Positions 1 to 8,138 of a stretch of DNA of 57,470 nucleotides are shown here, piece after piece. The stretch lies in assembly GCA_009775225.1 (NCBI GenBank), contig VSPE01000010.1, forward strand, positions 1 through 57,470, read 5' to 3'. Source of the DNA: Muribaculaceae bacterium. Lineage in GTDB: Bacteria > Bacteroidota > Bacteroidia > Bacteroidales > Muribaculaceae. Made by a program: the position numbers and the translations under genes. Position 1 is the stretch's first letter. Every line of letters starts with the position of its first letter. The notes beneath the pieces were generated by a model. The model was not told the origin of the DNA, searched no databases, and saw only the letters and a program-made list of their open reading frames with translations.

Positions 1-189
1 TATCGTCGGCTTCTTAAGTTGTGTATAAGAGAGAGCTTCAGATACAGAAGACGGGGTGTAGACGATGGTGGGCTCTTTCTGCAGGAAGGTAGAAGTCAAC
101 ATGAAGAAAGTAAGCAAAAGAACAGTCACGTCGCTCATCGCGGTCATGTCGATGAGTGTACTTTTCTTTTTGATTTTTACTTTTCCCAT
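1..189 (-). CDS. exbD: ExbD/TolR-type biopolymer transport protein (partial)
   Basis: The first 63 codons of an ExbD-family protein run off the left edge of the window. The start is the ATG at 189. The protein opens with a short basic cytoplasmic tail (MGKVKIKKKS), followed by one membrane helix. That helix begins with the motif SDVTVLLLTFFM, and its Asp matches the conserved proton-path Asp of ExbD/TolR. The periplasmic part is just entered when the window ends. The gene lies 49 bp after the ExbB-type gene on the same strand, the usual order for an inner-membrane proton channel that energises TonB-type outer-membrane transport. Assignment to ExbD rather than TolR rests on common Bacteroidetes arrangement and is not proven here. 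Confidence 0.85.
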   Translation of the reverse strand, partial: MGKVKIKKKSTLIDMTAMSDVTVLLLTFFMLTSTFLQKEPTIVYTPSSVSEALSYTQLKKPTI

Positions 190-238
190 ATTTACCTGTT
201 TTTGAGAGTTGTGTTATTAAAAAACGGATAAACAGGGA

Positions 239-1054
239 TTAGTGGGTAGCTGCAAATGTCTGCACGATAGAGAAACCGATTTCGTCGATAGCGTAGGTGA
301 GGTTATCGATTTTGTTGGTGTAGTAGTTGTAGAAGATTACAGCGAATGCACCGGTTGCGATACCGAAGGCGGTGTTGATAAGAGCCTCGGAGATACCGGT
401 CGAGAGTTCGGTCGAGTCGGGAGCACCGGACTGCGAAAGAGCCTGGAACGACTTAATCATACCCATTACAGTACCGAGAAGACCCACGAGAGTACCGAGG
501 GTGGTCATGGTAGCGATGATGGGGAGGTTCTGCTGGAGGGTAGGCATTTCGAGAGCGGTTGCTTCTTCTACCTGCTTCTGGAGGTTAGCGATTTTCTGCT
601 CTTTCGAGAGGACGGTGTTCTTGTCCATTTCTTCGTAGCGGAGGAGTGCAGAGTCAACAACAGCGGCTACAGAACCTTTCTGCTTGGCGCAGAGGGCGCG
701 AGCGCCGGCGATGTCGTTCTTTTCGAGGCATTTCTTAACGTTGGCTACGAATGTGGCGATGTTGCCTTTGCCTTTGGCTGCCGAGAGGGCGATGCCGCGT
801 TCTACAGCGAGAACGATAACGGTGAGGAAGAGGGTTTGAAGTACAGGTACGATGAAACCGCCTTTGTATACGGTGCCCCAAAGGTTCTGGGGATGGCCGT
901 CTTCGTCGAAGTGCATGTCGTTACCGAACCAGAAGATGAAGAGGCATACGGCGATAATCGCGCAAATCACGATTACCCATGAGGCATTTTTGATGCCGGG
1001 AGTACTTTTTTTAGCGCTGGCCTTGGCCTGAGCATTGGGCTTTTGAGCTTCCAT
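239..1054 (-). CDS. exbB: MotA/TolQ/ExbB proton channel family protein
   Basis: 271 residues. A low-complexity Ala/Lys-rich N-terminus (about residues 1-22) precedes a first membrane helix (about 26-44, ASWVIVICAIIAVCLFIFW). A second helix lies near 68-88 before ERGIAL. A long cytoplasmic loop follows (about 95-170). The C-terminal pair of helices carries the family signature around LGTLVGLLGTVMGMIKSF and ISEALINTAFGIATGAFAVI. These regions form the proton-conducting core in ExbB, TolQ and MotA. It should power TonB-dependent outer-membrane uptake with the ExbD gene downstream. A promoter with good match to the Bacteroidetes consensus lies about 180 bp upstream, which would leave a rather long leader. 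Confidence 0.93.
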   Translation of the reverse strand: MEAQKPNAQAKASAKKSTPGIKNASWVIVICAIIAVCLFIFWFGNDMHFDEDGHPQNLWGTVYKGGFIVPVLQTLFLTVIVLAVERGIALSAAKGKGNIATFVANVKKCLEKNDIAGARALCAKQKGSVAAVVDSALLRYEEMDKNTVLSKEQKIANLQKQVEEATALEMPTLQQNLPIIATMTTLGTLVGLLGTVMGMIKSFQALSQSGAPDSTELSTGISEALINTAFGIATGAFAVIFYNYYTNKIDNLTYAIDEIGFSIVQTFAATH

Positions 1055-1236
1055 AGTGTTGTTTTGTAATACTGAAAATAGATTAAATATTAATTATGAT
1101 TGATATTTTGTTTCGGGTACTTGCAGGGGGTACTGTCTTAAAACTATAACGGGGACTGTATGATCTGCGTATGTTTTATGTCTGATTTTGGTATAAATTA
1201 AGGAATATTGCTGCCCGTGACGGGCAAACGATATCG

Positions 1237-1267
1237 CAAAATTAGCAAGTTGTTTTTAACCTGCAAA
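1237..1267 (-). promoter_or_regulatory. Bacteroidetes-type promoter for the exbB-exbD genes
   Basis: Read on the minus strand, TTTG (1264-1267) and TAATTTTG (1237-1244) are separated by 19 bp, fitting the TTTG-N19-21-TAnnTTTG consensus of the Bacteroidetes housekeeping sigma factor. The predicted transcription start is near 1230, giving a leader of about 175 nt before exbB. The rest of the 327-bp gap (1055-1381) is AT-rich and shows no other gene or recognisable structure. Confidence 0.6.
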
Positions 1268-1381
1268 ATATTTAAGCCTGTTTTTTAGCATATTGCCCGC
1301 ATACTTAATCATATTTGATTGATTGGGTCTTATTTTGGGTTAAAGTATGCTAAGATGTGCAAAATAAGAGTAAACGCGCGG

Positions 1382-2428
1382 TCAGTCAAGGGTGTCGAAG
1401 GTGTGTTTTCGCCTGAGATAGTAGCTGCTCAGGATGTCGATATCGCTTCCCGGTGCGCTTCCGAGCAGGTTTCGGGCTGGATTGGTGTCGTAGTTTTTTC
1501 GCATAGCGGCGAAGTCGCGGTGCGCGCGCCATATTGCTACGGCGTTGGCGAAGTCGAGTGTAAGTATGTATCTGGCCCATGCTACGGTGTCGAGCAGGCG
1601 CCGGCGCAGCAGAATGCCGCGCCGCACGTCTTTGGGTAGGTTTTTGTGCAGCATCAGCAGATTGTTGCGGAAGTTCAGGTATGTCTTGCGTGGGTTCTCG
1701 GCCGGAAGTGAGCCTCCACCGAGGTGGTACACCTTTGCCCCGGGCACTGCCGCGCATAGGTATCCGGCCAGCTGAAGGCGCCAGCAAAGGTCTATTTCTT
1801 CCATGTGCGCGAAGAATGTGGGGTCGAGTCCGCCGGCCTCCGTGTATAGCTCACGGCGTATCATCAGGCAGGCCCCCGAGGCCCAGAATATGTATGCCTC
1901 GTTGTCGTACTGCCCGCGGTCTTTCTCGCAGGTGGCGAAGATACGGCCGCGGCAGTAGGGATAGCCGTTGCGGTCTATGTAGCCGCCTGCGGCACCTGCA
2001 TATTCGAAGGTGTCGGGCTGACGGTACGACAGTATTTTTGGCTGGCAGGCACCCGCTTCGGGATGCTCCTCCATGTATTTCAGCATAGTAGAGTCCCAGC
2101 CTTTCGAGGTGGCCGCGTCGGAGTTCAGGAGTACGGCATATCGGTAGCTATTGTCGAGAGCCGCGATGGCGCGGTTATAGCCTTCGGCAAAGCCGTAGTT
2201 GCTGCCGAGGGCCATTACTTCCACTCTTTCGGGGAATGTCTGCCGTACATAGTTGAGAGAGTCGTCGGTGCTGCCGTTGTCGGCCACTATGATACGCGAG
2301 ATGCGGCTGTCGGTTGTGGCGACAACTTGCGGGAGGTACTCGCGCAGGAGGTGCGCGCCGTTCCAGTTGAGTATGACGACTGCTATGAGGGGAGTTGTAC
2401 GGGGTATTTCCATCGGTTGTGAGTCCAT
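1382..2428 (-). CDS. Family 2 glycosyltransferase
   Basis: 348 residues. The N-terminus (about 14-60) is a GT-A nucleotide-sugar binding fold beginning IAVVILNWNGAHLL, with the DNGSTD motif near 50. The metal-binding region appears as LLNSDAAT near 100. A WASGACLMIRRE segment near 180 and HMEEIDLCWRLQLAGY near 208 are typical of the rhamnosyltransferase-like (WbbL) branch of GT2. No membrane helix is evident, so it probably acts at the cytoplasmic face. The sugar donor is not readable from sequence. It is the last gene of the relA-dTDP-sugar operon and overlaps the acyltransferase upstream by up to 46 bp; an internal Met at 2413 is an alternative start. The neighbours suggest it assembles a surface polysaccharide or lipopolysaccharide. 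Confidence 0.88.
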   Translation of the reverse strand: MDSQPMEIPRTTPLIAVVILNWNGAHLLREYLPQVVATTDSRISRIIVADNGSTDDSLNYVRQTFPERVEVMALGSNYGFAEGYNRAIAALDNSYRYAVLLNSDAATSKGWDSTMLKYMEEHPEAGACQPKILSYRQPDTFEYAGAAGGYIDRNGYPYCRGRIFATCEKDRGQYDNEAYIFWASGACLMIRRELYTEAGGLDPTFFAHMEEIDLCWRLQLAGYLCAAVPGAKVYHLGGGSLPAENPRKTYLNFRNNLLMLHKNLPKDVRRGILLRRRLLDTVAWARYILTLDFANAVAIWRAHRDFAAMRKNYDTNPARNLLGSAPGSDIDILSSYYLRRKHTFDTLD

Positions 2429-3294
2429 AGCCAGATTGAGGGGTTGCGTTCGATAGTTTCCTGAAGCATTGCCGCATAACTGAGTGTTATGCTGTGCCCG
2501 GGCATTTCTGCCGGGTTCTCGCAGATGAGTCGGCAGGTGAGGCGGTAGCGTCCGCGGCCGGGTTTTTCCATGTCCCAGTAGATGACTGCCATGTCGAGTT
2601 TGCGGGCCAGGGTTTCGGTGCCTGAAATCATGGCCGTAGGCCTGTTTAGGAGTGTTGTCACTACGGTGGGGTCGCCGTGGCTCGGTTTCTGGTCGCTCAT
2701 GAAGCCTGTTACGCTTGTCACGCCATTTCTTCGGAGCTTTATAAGGTCGCGCAGCACTGAACTTTTGGGAAACGACAGGGAGCCGAAGCGGCTGCGGAGC
2801 CTCAGCATGAGCCTGTCGGTGATTTCGCTGCGCAGGGGTCTGTATACCTGGCAGTACTCTACGTGGCTGTCAGCGTCGTGGCGTACGTGAAGAGTCATCG
2901 AAGTCGCCCATTCCCAGTTGCCGCAGTGAGAAAAATATATTACCACGCTGCGGCCTTCGGCGGTGAGACGGTCTATCAGTTCGATGTTCTCGAACTGCAT
3001 GCGGCGCTTTATCTCGGCGTCGGATATGTGCAGAAGCTTGACGGTCTCCACTATATAATCGGTGAAGTTGCGGTAAAATTTCTTCTCGATATCCCTGCGG
3101 TCGGTCTCGTTTTTGTCGGGGAAGCAGGCGGCAAGGTTCTCGCGTACGAGCTTGCGCCTGTAGCGGGCAACATGGTACACAATCAGATAGAGAAAGTCGG
3201 AAAGCACGTAGAGAACACGCATCGGCAGCAATGCCAATGCGTAAAGCAGAGCAAGAGTAATCCTGTATCCTAAATCGTTCATTGCGATATGCAC
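2383..3294 (-). CDS. LpxL/HtrB-family lipid A acyltransferase-like protein
   Basis: 303 residues. A membrane anchor lies at about residues 12-45. The acyltransferase motif is SHCGNWEWA near residue 122, the form of the HxxxxD/E motif found in late lipid A acyltransferases (LpxL/HtrB/LpxM). The second block, MSDQKP, is near 195. These enzymes transfer an acyl chain to lipid A precursors at the inner face of the inner membrane. Which acyl chain or position is used cannot be told. The gene overlaps mtaB upstream by 16 bp and the glycosyltransferase downstream, so it is co-transcribed with the dTDP-sugar genes, which fits a role in building the outer leaflet. Confidence 0.88.
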   Translation of the reverse strand: MHIAMNDLGYRITLALLYALALLPMRVLYVLSDFLYLIVYHVARYRRKLVRENLAACFPDKNETDRRDIEKKFYRNFTDYIVETVKLLHISDAEIKRRMQFENIELIDRLTAEGRSVVIYFSHCGNWEWATSMTLHVRHDADSHVEYCQVYRPLRSEITDRLMLRLRSRFGSLSFPKSSVLRDLIKLRRNGVTSVTGFMSDQKPSHGDPTVVTTLLNRPTAMISGTETLARKLDMAVIYWDMEKPGRGRYRLTCRLICENPAEMPGHSITLSYAAMLQETIERNPSIWLWTHNRWKYPVQLPS

Positions 3295-4586
3295 GAGGCT
3301 ATTATGGTCTCTCCGTCTTTTTTGAGACTGTTGAGGCTAAGCTCGGCGATAGAGTTGTCGAACTGTTGCGGCAGCGAGGTTTCCACTCTCAGATAATTGT
3401 CGGTGAAGCCACCTAAAGGCAGCCCGGGCCTTGAGTGCTCGAGCAGCACGGGGCGTACGGTGCCGATAAAACGCTCAGCGAAGCGGCGGTGTTTTTCGGC
3501 GCTCATAGCTGTCATGATGCCCACCCTGCGGTGCTTTTCCTCCTGACTCACGGCATACTCTATCTGAAGGGCGCGTGTGCCGGGACGTTCGGAGTAGGGA
3601 AAGACGTGCAGATGCGATATGTCGAGACTATCCACGAAGGCGCGCGACGATTCGAAGCGCCCGGGGGTCTCTCCGCGCGCACCAACAATGAGGTCAACGC
3701 CTATAAAGGCGTCGGGCAGCACGCGGCGCACACGTTCTATCTTGTTGCGGAAAAGCTCGGTGCCGTAGCGGCGTCTCATGAGAGCGAGTACTTCGTCGTC
3801 GCCGCACTGCAGGGGTATGTGGAAGTGTGGCATGAAGGCGCGCGAGGCTCCTACGAAGTCGATAAGCTCATCGGTGAGGAGGTTCGGCTCTATCGAAGAA
3901 ATGCGGTAGCGTTCGATGCCGTCCACCCGGTCTAGTTCGCGGCAGAGGTCGAGGAAATTGTCTTCTCGCCCGTGGCCGAAGTCGCCGATGTTAACGCCTG
4001 TTATCACTATTTCCTTTCCGCCCTCGGCAGCGGCTTTTTCGGCTTGTTCCCTTATCTGTGCGATAGTGCCTGAGCGCGAGCGGCCTCGGGCCTTGGGAAT
4101 TGTGCAGTAGGTACACCAGTAATCGCAGCCGTCCTGCACTTTGAGAAAGTAGCGAGTGCGGTCGCCACGGGAGCACGAGGGCATAAACTCGGTAAGGTCT
4201 TTTGCTTCTGGCACCTCGGGACGGAAGTCGCCTTCGGCCATCCGGCGGTCGAGGTAGTCGGCAAGCATGAGCTTGCTGTTCACGCCGGCGACAAGAGCCA
4301 CTCCTTCCAGTTCGCTTACTTCCTGCGGCTTGAGCTGAGCATAGCACCCGGTGACGAGGATGCTTGCCTCGGGATAGCGGCGGTGGAGCGAACGGATGAA
4401 ACTACGGCATTTGCGGTCGGCCTCGGCAGTGACGCTGCAAGAGTTTATCACCACAATGTCAGGTGTTTCTTTGGGCGTGGCTGTCTCTACCCCGCGTTCG
4501 CGGAATATCTTTTCCACCGATGCTGTTTCGGCAAAGTTGAGTTTGCACCCGAAGGTGTGATATAGAGCTTTCGGCTTTGATGTCAT
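3279..4586 (-). CDS. mtaB: tRNA (N6-threonylcarbamoyladenosine-37) methylthiotransferase
   Basis: 435 residues from the ATG at 4586, which overlaps the stop of the aminotransferase gene as ATGA. A longer open frame to 4724 has no support, because it would run into the conserved upstream gene. The N-terminal domain carries the three cysteines of the first iron-sulfur cluster (in GCKLNFAE, NSCSVTAEAD and GCYAQL). The radical-SAM motif CDYWCTYC (C-x3-C-x2-C) follows near residue 155, and a TRAM-like RNA-binding segment ends the protein. The length and the GCKLN form point to MtaB, which converts t6A37 to ms2t6A37 in ANN-decoding tRNAs, rather than MiaB or RimO. Its place inside a polysaccharide operon is unusual in function though not in layout. 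Confidence 0.92.
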   Translation of the reverse strand: MTSKPKALYHTFGCKLNFAETASVEKIFRERGVETATPKETPDIVVINSCSVTAEADRKCRSFIRSLHRRYPEASILVTGCYAQLKPQEVSELEGVALVAGVNSKLMLADYLDRRMAEGDFRPEVPEAKDLTEFMPSCSRGDRTRYFLKVQDGCDYWCTYCTIPKARGRSRSGTIAQIREQAEKAAAEGGKEIVITGVNIGDFGHGREDNFLDLCRELDRVDGIERYRISSIEPNLLTDELIDFVGASRAFMPHFHIPLQCGDDEVLALMRRRYGTELFRNKIERVRRVLPDAFIGVDLIVGARGETPGRFESSRAFVDSLDISHLHVFPYSERPGTRALQIEYAVSQEEKHRRVGIMTAMSAEKHRRFAERFIGTVRPVLLEHSRPGLPLGGFTDNYLRVETSLPQQFDNSIAELSLNSLKKDGETIIASCISQ

Positions 4587-5701
4587 TGTTGAAATCGGTT
4601 GATAATCATGGCAATCTCCCGCGCATCGTCGGTGCTTGTGCATTGCGATACGGGCAGGCTCACCACTTCGGCGGCAAGCATGTCGGTGACAGGTAGCGAA
4701 AGATGTGCGTAGCGCGCGTAGCAAGGTTGCCTGTGTGGTGGTACGGCGTAGTGAATGTCGTAGCCTACGCCATTATCGGCAAGCATGCGGCAGAAGCTGT
4801 CGCGATTGGCTGTGCGCACCACATACTGGTGCCAAACCGACGTGTCGGGAGTGTCGGTTTGCTGCAGTGTTATGGCACTGTTGCGGATTTCGGAGTTATA
4901 TACTGCCGCTATGCTGCGGCGGTGTGCTGTCTCGGCATCGATGTATGCGAGTTTTATGCGTAGGAATGATGCCTGAATAGGGTCGAGGCGGCAGTTGTAT
5001 CCTTGGTAAATGTTGTGGTAGCGGCGGTCGCTGCCGTAGTTGGCGAGCGCGCGCACAGTGTCGGCAAGCTCCTTGTCGGAGGTAGTCACGGCGCCGGCAT
5101 CGCCCACAGCTCCCACATTTTTAGTAGGATAGAAGCTGAAAGCCGCCGCGTGGCCCAGACTTCCCGTGCGGCCGAACCCGCAGGCTTCCGCTCCGATGGC
5201 CTGTGCGTTGTCTTCCACTACGATAAGCTCATGCCGACGTGCGAAATCATCGAGGACAGTGTCGTAGCAGGCGCGTCCATACAGATGCACGGTGAGCACC
5301 GCTTTTACATCGGGGGTATATACCTCTTCGAGGCGTGATGTATCGAGGTTGAGCGTTGCGGAACATGGCTCGGCGAATACCGGCCTTAGCCCGGCGTCGG
5401 TCACGGCGAGCACGGATGCTATATAGGTATTGGCCGGAACTATCACGGCATCGCCTTCTCGGAGGCGTCCCAGCCCGATATATGCCTTGAAGATGAGCCT
5501 TAAAGCATCGAGGCCGTTGCTTACACCCACCGCATAGCGCGTGCCTGTGTGTGCTGCAAGCTCACACTCGAAGGCTTCGTTCTCGGCGCCCCCAACATAG
5601 CGCCCCGAGTCGATGACGCGGGCGGCTGCGGCCTTGAGGGCTTCTTTGTATGGCGCATTGACCGTGCCGAGTTCCAAAAAAGGATATTTCAACTCACTCA
5701 T
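4583..5701 (-). CDS. DegT/DnrJ/EryC1-family sugar aminotransferase
   Basis: 372 residues, PLP-dependent type I fold. The PLP lysine is K194 in FYPTKNVGAVGD, and D164 in VVEDNAQAIG contacts the cofactor ring nitrogen. The N-terminal motif SNGLDALRL holds the phosphate. It overlaps the 3,4-ketoisomerase gene upstream by 8 bp. Paired with that enzyme, RmlA and RmlB, it most likely aminates C3 of dTDP-3-oxo-6-deoxy-hexose, as FdtB and QdtB do, giving dTDP-3-amino-3,6-dideoxy-D-galactose (Fuc3N) or -glucose. The choice between these epimers depends on the isomerase and cannot be settled by eye. The coordinate order fits the pathway order RmlA/RmlB, isomerase, aminotransferase. Confidence 0.9.
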   Translation of the reverse strand: MSELKYPFLELGTVNAPYKEALKAAAARVIDSGRYVGGAENEAFECELAAHTGTRYAVGVSNGLDALRLIFKAYIGLGRLREGDAVIVPANTYIASVLAVTDAGLRPVFAEPCSATLNLDTSRLEEVYTPDVKAVLTVHLYGRACYDTVLDDFARRHELIVVEDNAQAIGAEACGFGRTGSLGHAAAFSFYPTKNVGAVGDAGAVTTSDKELADTVRALANYGSDRRYHNIYQGYNCRLDPIQASFLRIKLAYIDAETAHRRSIAAVYNSEIRNSAITLQQTDTPDTSVWHQYVVRTANRDSFCRMLADNGVGYDIHYAVPPHRQPCYARYAHLSLPVTDMLAAEVVSLPVSQCTSTDDAREIAMIINRFQQ

Positions 5702-6113
5702 TTGCTTTGCTTAAAGCCATAAATTCTTCATAATTGCGCACGTAGTCGTCCTCGCTGTAGGGCGTGGAGCTGAATACCATGCACACCGAGCCCGATGAGA
5801 AATTGTCGAGCGTGCGCCAATAGCCCGGCGGCACGTATAGTGCCTGAAAGGGGCGGTTCATGGTGTAGTGGCGCCATATCTTTCCGTCGAAAAGGTTTAC
5901 GGTGAAGCAACCCGAAGTGGCTGTAATCAGCTCCTGTCCTTTGCGGTGTGAGTGAGCGCCGCGCGTCTCTCCGGCTGGCACGTCGTATATCCAGTACACG
6001 CGCTCTATGGCGAATGGCAGAGCCGAGTCGCCGTGCTGCACGAAAGTGAGGTTGCCACGCGGGTCGTAGATGCGCGGTAGGTCGACTATGCGTGGTTCAA
6101 CGTGTTTTTCCAT
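5694..6113 (-). CDS. FdtA/QdtA-like dTDP-4-oxo-6-deoxyglucose 3,4-ketoisomerase
   Basis: 139 residues from the ATG at 6113, matching the usual length of this cupin family (WxcM-like, FdtA, QdtA). The start chosen overlaps the rmlA stop by 17 bp; the longer frame to 6212 would run into rmlA. The opening IVDLPRIYDPRGNLTFVQ, the catalytic His pair in GAHSHRKGQE, and VPPGYWRTLDNFS near residue 100 are family hallmarks. It should shift the keto group of the RmlB product from C4 to C3, the substrate of the adjacent aminotransferase. FdtA (galacto) and QdtA (gluco) differ at a few active-site residues that I cannot assign with certainty. Confidence 0.87.
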   Translation of the reverse strand: MEKHVEPRIVDLPRIYDPRGNLTFVQHGDSALPFAIERVYWIYDVPAGETRGAHSHRKGQELITATSGCFTVNLFDGKIWRHYTMNRPFQALYVPPGYWRTLDNFSSGSVCMVFSSTPYSEDDYVRNYEEFMALSKANE

Positions 6114-6978
6114 GGGCGAGTCTGTCGAGATACTGTCCGTATCTGGTAGTGATAAGAGGTTTGGCAAGTTCGGCGAGGTGGTCTGCGTCGATAAAGCTGC
6201 GTCGGAACGCAATTTCCTCTATTGCGGCCACGAGCAGACCCTGCCGCTTCTGTATGGCCTCGATGAAGGCCGAAGCCTCCATGAGCGAGTCGATAGTGCC
6301 GGTGTCGAGCCACGCGAAGCCCCGGCCGAAGCACTGCACCCGGAGGCGTCCGGAACTGAGGTATGCTTCGTTGACCGATGTTATTTCGAGTTCTCCGCGC
6401 GCCGATGGTTTCACGGCGGCGGCTACATCGGAGCAGCCCGAGGGGTAGAAGTAGAGGCCTACCACGGCGAGGTCACTTTCGGGTTCCGTGGGCTTTTCCA
6501 CAATTCGGAGGGGAGAGCCGTCGGCGTCGAGGCTCACTACGCCGTAGCGCGAGGGGTCGTCGACAGGATAGCCGAACACGGTGGCTGTGCCACGCTCGGC
6601 ATCGGCCACGGCTTGTGCGAGCATGCCGCTGAAGCCCTGTCCGTAGAATATGTTGTCGCCGAGCACCAGGCAGCACGGCTCGTCGCCTATAAAGTTGCGG
6701 CCTATGGTGAGGGCCTGTGCCAGCCCTTCGGGACGCGGCTGCTCGGCATATTCTATGTTGATGCCGAGGCGGTTGCCGTTGCCAAGTAGTCGTTCGAAGC
6801 CGGGAAGGTCTGTCGGAGTGGAGATTATGAGTATGTCGCGTATTCCGGCCAGCATGAGCACCGACAGCGGGTAGTATATCATAGGCTTGTCGTACACGGG
6901 TACGAGCTGCTTGGATATGCCCAGAGTAATGGGGTAGAGGCGGGAACCTGAGCCGCCGGCGAGTATTATGCCTTTCAT
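6097..6978 (-). CDS. rmlA: Glucose-1-phosphate thymidylyltransferase
   Basis: 293 residues, the standard RmlA length. The N-terminal signature GIILAGGSGSRLYPITLG binds the nucleotide triphosphate, with SKQLVPVYDKPMIYYPLS following. The LGDNIFYG motif near 110 carries the metal-binding Asp, and VEKPTEPES is near 162. It makes dTDP-glucose from dTTP and glucose-1-phosphate in the cytoplasm, the first step of the dTDP-sugar pathway. It starts 2 bp after the rmlB stop. No RmlC or RmlD is encoded here, so the pathway from this operon leads to an amino sugar rather than to rhamnose, although those genes may lie elsewhere. Confidence 0.96.
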   Translation of the reverse strand: MKGIILAGGSGSRLYPITLGISKQLVPVYDKPMIYYPLSVLMLAGIRDILIISTPTDLPGFERLLGNGNRLGINIEYAEQPRPEGLAQALTIGRNFIGDEPCCLVLGDNIFYGQGFSGMLAQAVADAERGTATVFGYPVDDPSRYGVVSLDADGSPLRIVEKPTEPESDLAVVGLYFYPSGCSDVAAAVKPSARGELEITSVNEAYLSSGRLRVQCFGRGFAWLDTGTIDSLMEASAFIEAIQKRQGLLVAAIEEIAFRRSFIDADHLAELAKPLITTRYGQYLDRLAHGKTR

Positions 6979-6980
6979 GG

Positions 6981-8138
6981 TCAGCGGTGTGAGTACATTT
7001 TATCGTAGTAGTTGCGATAGTCGCCGCTTACAATGTCGTCGAGCCATTTCCTGTTGGTGAGATACCAGCGCACCGTGTCGGCGATACCCTTGTCGAAGGG
7101 TATGAGGGGCGTCCATCCGAGTTCGTCCATGCTTTTGGCCGCGTCGATAGCATAGCGGCGGTCGTGGCCCGGACGGTCGTTTACGTAGGTGATGAGGCTC
7201 TCGTCGATGCCATTGTTGTCGGCGACTTCCGCGGCGACTGTGCTGATGAGCAGCTTTACGATGTCGATGTTCCGGCGTTCGTTGTAGCCGCCGAAGTTGT
7301 ACACCTCGCCGACGCGGCCTGCGTGTGCCACGGCAAGAATACCGCGGGCGTGGTCGTCGGCGTGTATCCAGTCGCGTACGTTCAGCCCTCGGCCGTAGAC
7401 GGGCAGGGGCTTGCGCGCGAGGATGTTGTTGACCATAAGCGGTATAAGCTTCTCGGGGTGTTGGTATGGCCCGTAGTTGTTAGAGCAGCGGGTGATGCAC
7501 ACCGGCAGTCCGAAGGAGTGTTTATATGCCAGTACCATAAGGTCGGCCGACGCTTTGGCAGCCGAATATGGCGAGGAGGGTCGAAGCGGCGAGCTTTCGC
7601 AGAACGACACCGAGCCGTAGAGCCGACTCTCGGCGCCTCGGCCAAGACGGCGGTTCACATCGTCGGGGAGCGGGCATCCTTCGGGGATGTCGATGTCGAG
7701 GTCGCCGTATACCTCGTCGGTGCTTATGTGCACGAATTTGCGCAGCGAGGGAGATTCGCCTGCTGCCAGTTGTGTCGTCCGCTGAGCTTTCACGCAGTCG
7801 AGAAGGTTGAGAGTGCCTCCGACGTTGGTGGTGAAGAAGGGGCGCGAATCGGTAAGACTTCGGTCTACATGCGATTCTGCGGCAAAGTTTATGATGTAGT
7901 CGGGGCGGTAATCGTGCAGGATGCCGCTCACAAGCGCGCTGTTGCCGATGTCGCCTTTTATAAAGGAGATTTCGCCTCTTTCGATTTCACCGGCAATCGA
8001 TTTGATATTGCCGCAGTATGTGAGGGCGTCGAGCACCACTATGCGTGCTTCGGGTTCTTCTCGGCGAAGAAGCTTTATGAAGTTTGTGCCGATGAAGCCG
8101 GCGCCGCCGGTCACCAGATATGTGTATGCGCTTTCCAT
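6981..8138 (-). CDS. rmlB: dTDP-glucose 4,6-dehydratase
   Basis: 385 residues from the ATG at 8138, which shares its last base with the stop codon of the preceding lipoprotein gene (TAATG). The NAD-binding glycine motif is TGGAGFIGTNF at residue 9, and FAAESHVDRS and the YxxxK catalytic pair in YSAAKASADL follow. It dehydrates dTDP-glucose to dTDP-4-oxo-6-deoxyglucose. At 385 residues it is slightly longer than the usual 340-360. The extra length comes mainly from a segment between the VYGDL block and YSAAK (about residues 150-190, rich in Pro and Arg). Such insertions occur in Bacteroidetes homologues, and the core motifs are intact. The open frame extends to 8366, but that extension lies inside the upstream gene. 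Confidence 0.95.
   Translation of the reverse strand: MESAYTYLVTGGAGFIGTNFIKLLRREEPEARIVVLDALTYCGNIKSIAGEIERGEISFIKGDIGNSALVSGILHDYRPDYIINFAAESHVDRSLTDSRPFFTTNVGGTLNLLDCVKAQRTTQLAAGESPSLRKFVHISTDEVYGDLDIDIPEGCPLPDDVNRRLGRGAESRLYGSVSFCESSPLRPSSPYSAAKASADLMVLAYKHSFGLPVCITRCSNNYGPYQHPEKLIPLMVNNILARKPLPVYGRGLNVRDWIHADDHARGILAVAHAGRVGEVYNFGGYNERRNIDIVKLLISTVAAEVADNNGIDESLITYVNDRPGHDRRYAIDAAKSMDELGWTPLIPFDKGIADTVRWYLTNRKWLDDIVSGDYRNYYDKMYSHR

Noticed and set aside
19..231. Short plus-strand frame at the left edge
   Set aside because: It overlaps the minus-strand ExbD gene, which has the conserved membrane helix and Asp.
4587..4724. 46-residue N-terminal extension of MtaB
   Set aside because: It runs back into the conserved end of the aminotransferase gene; the ATGA overlap at 4583-4586 is a typical operon start.
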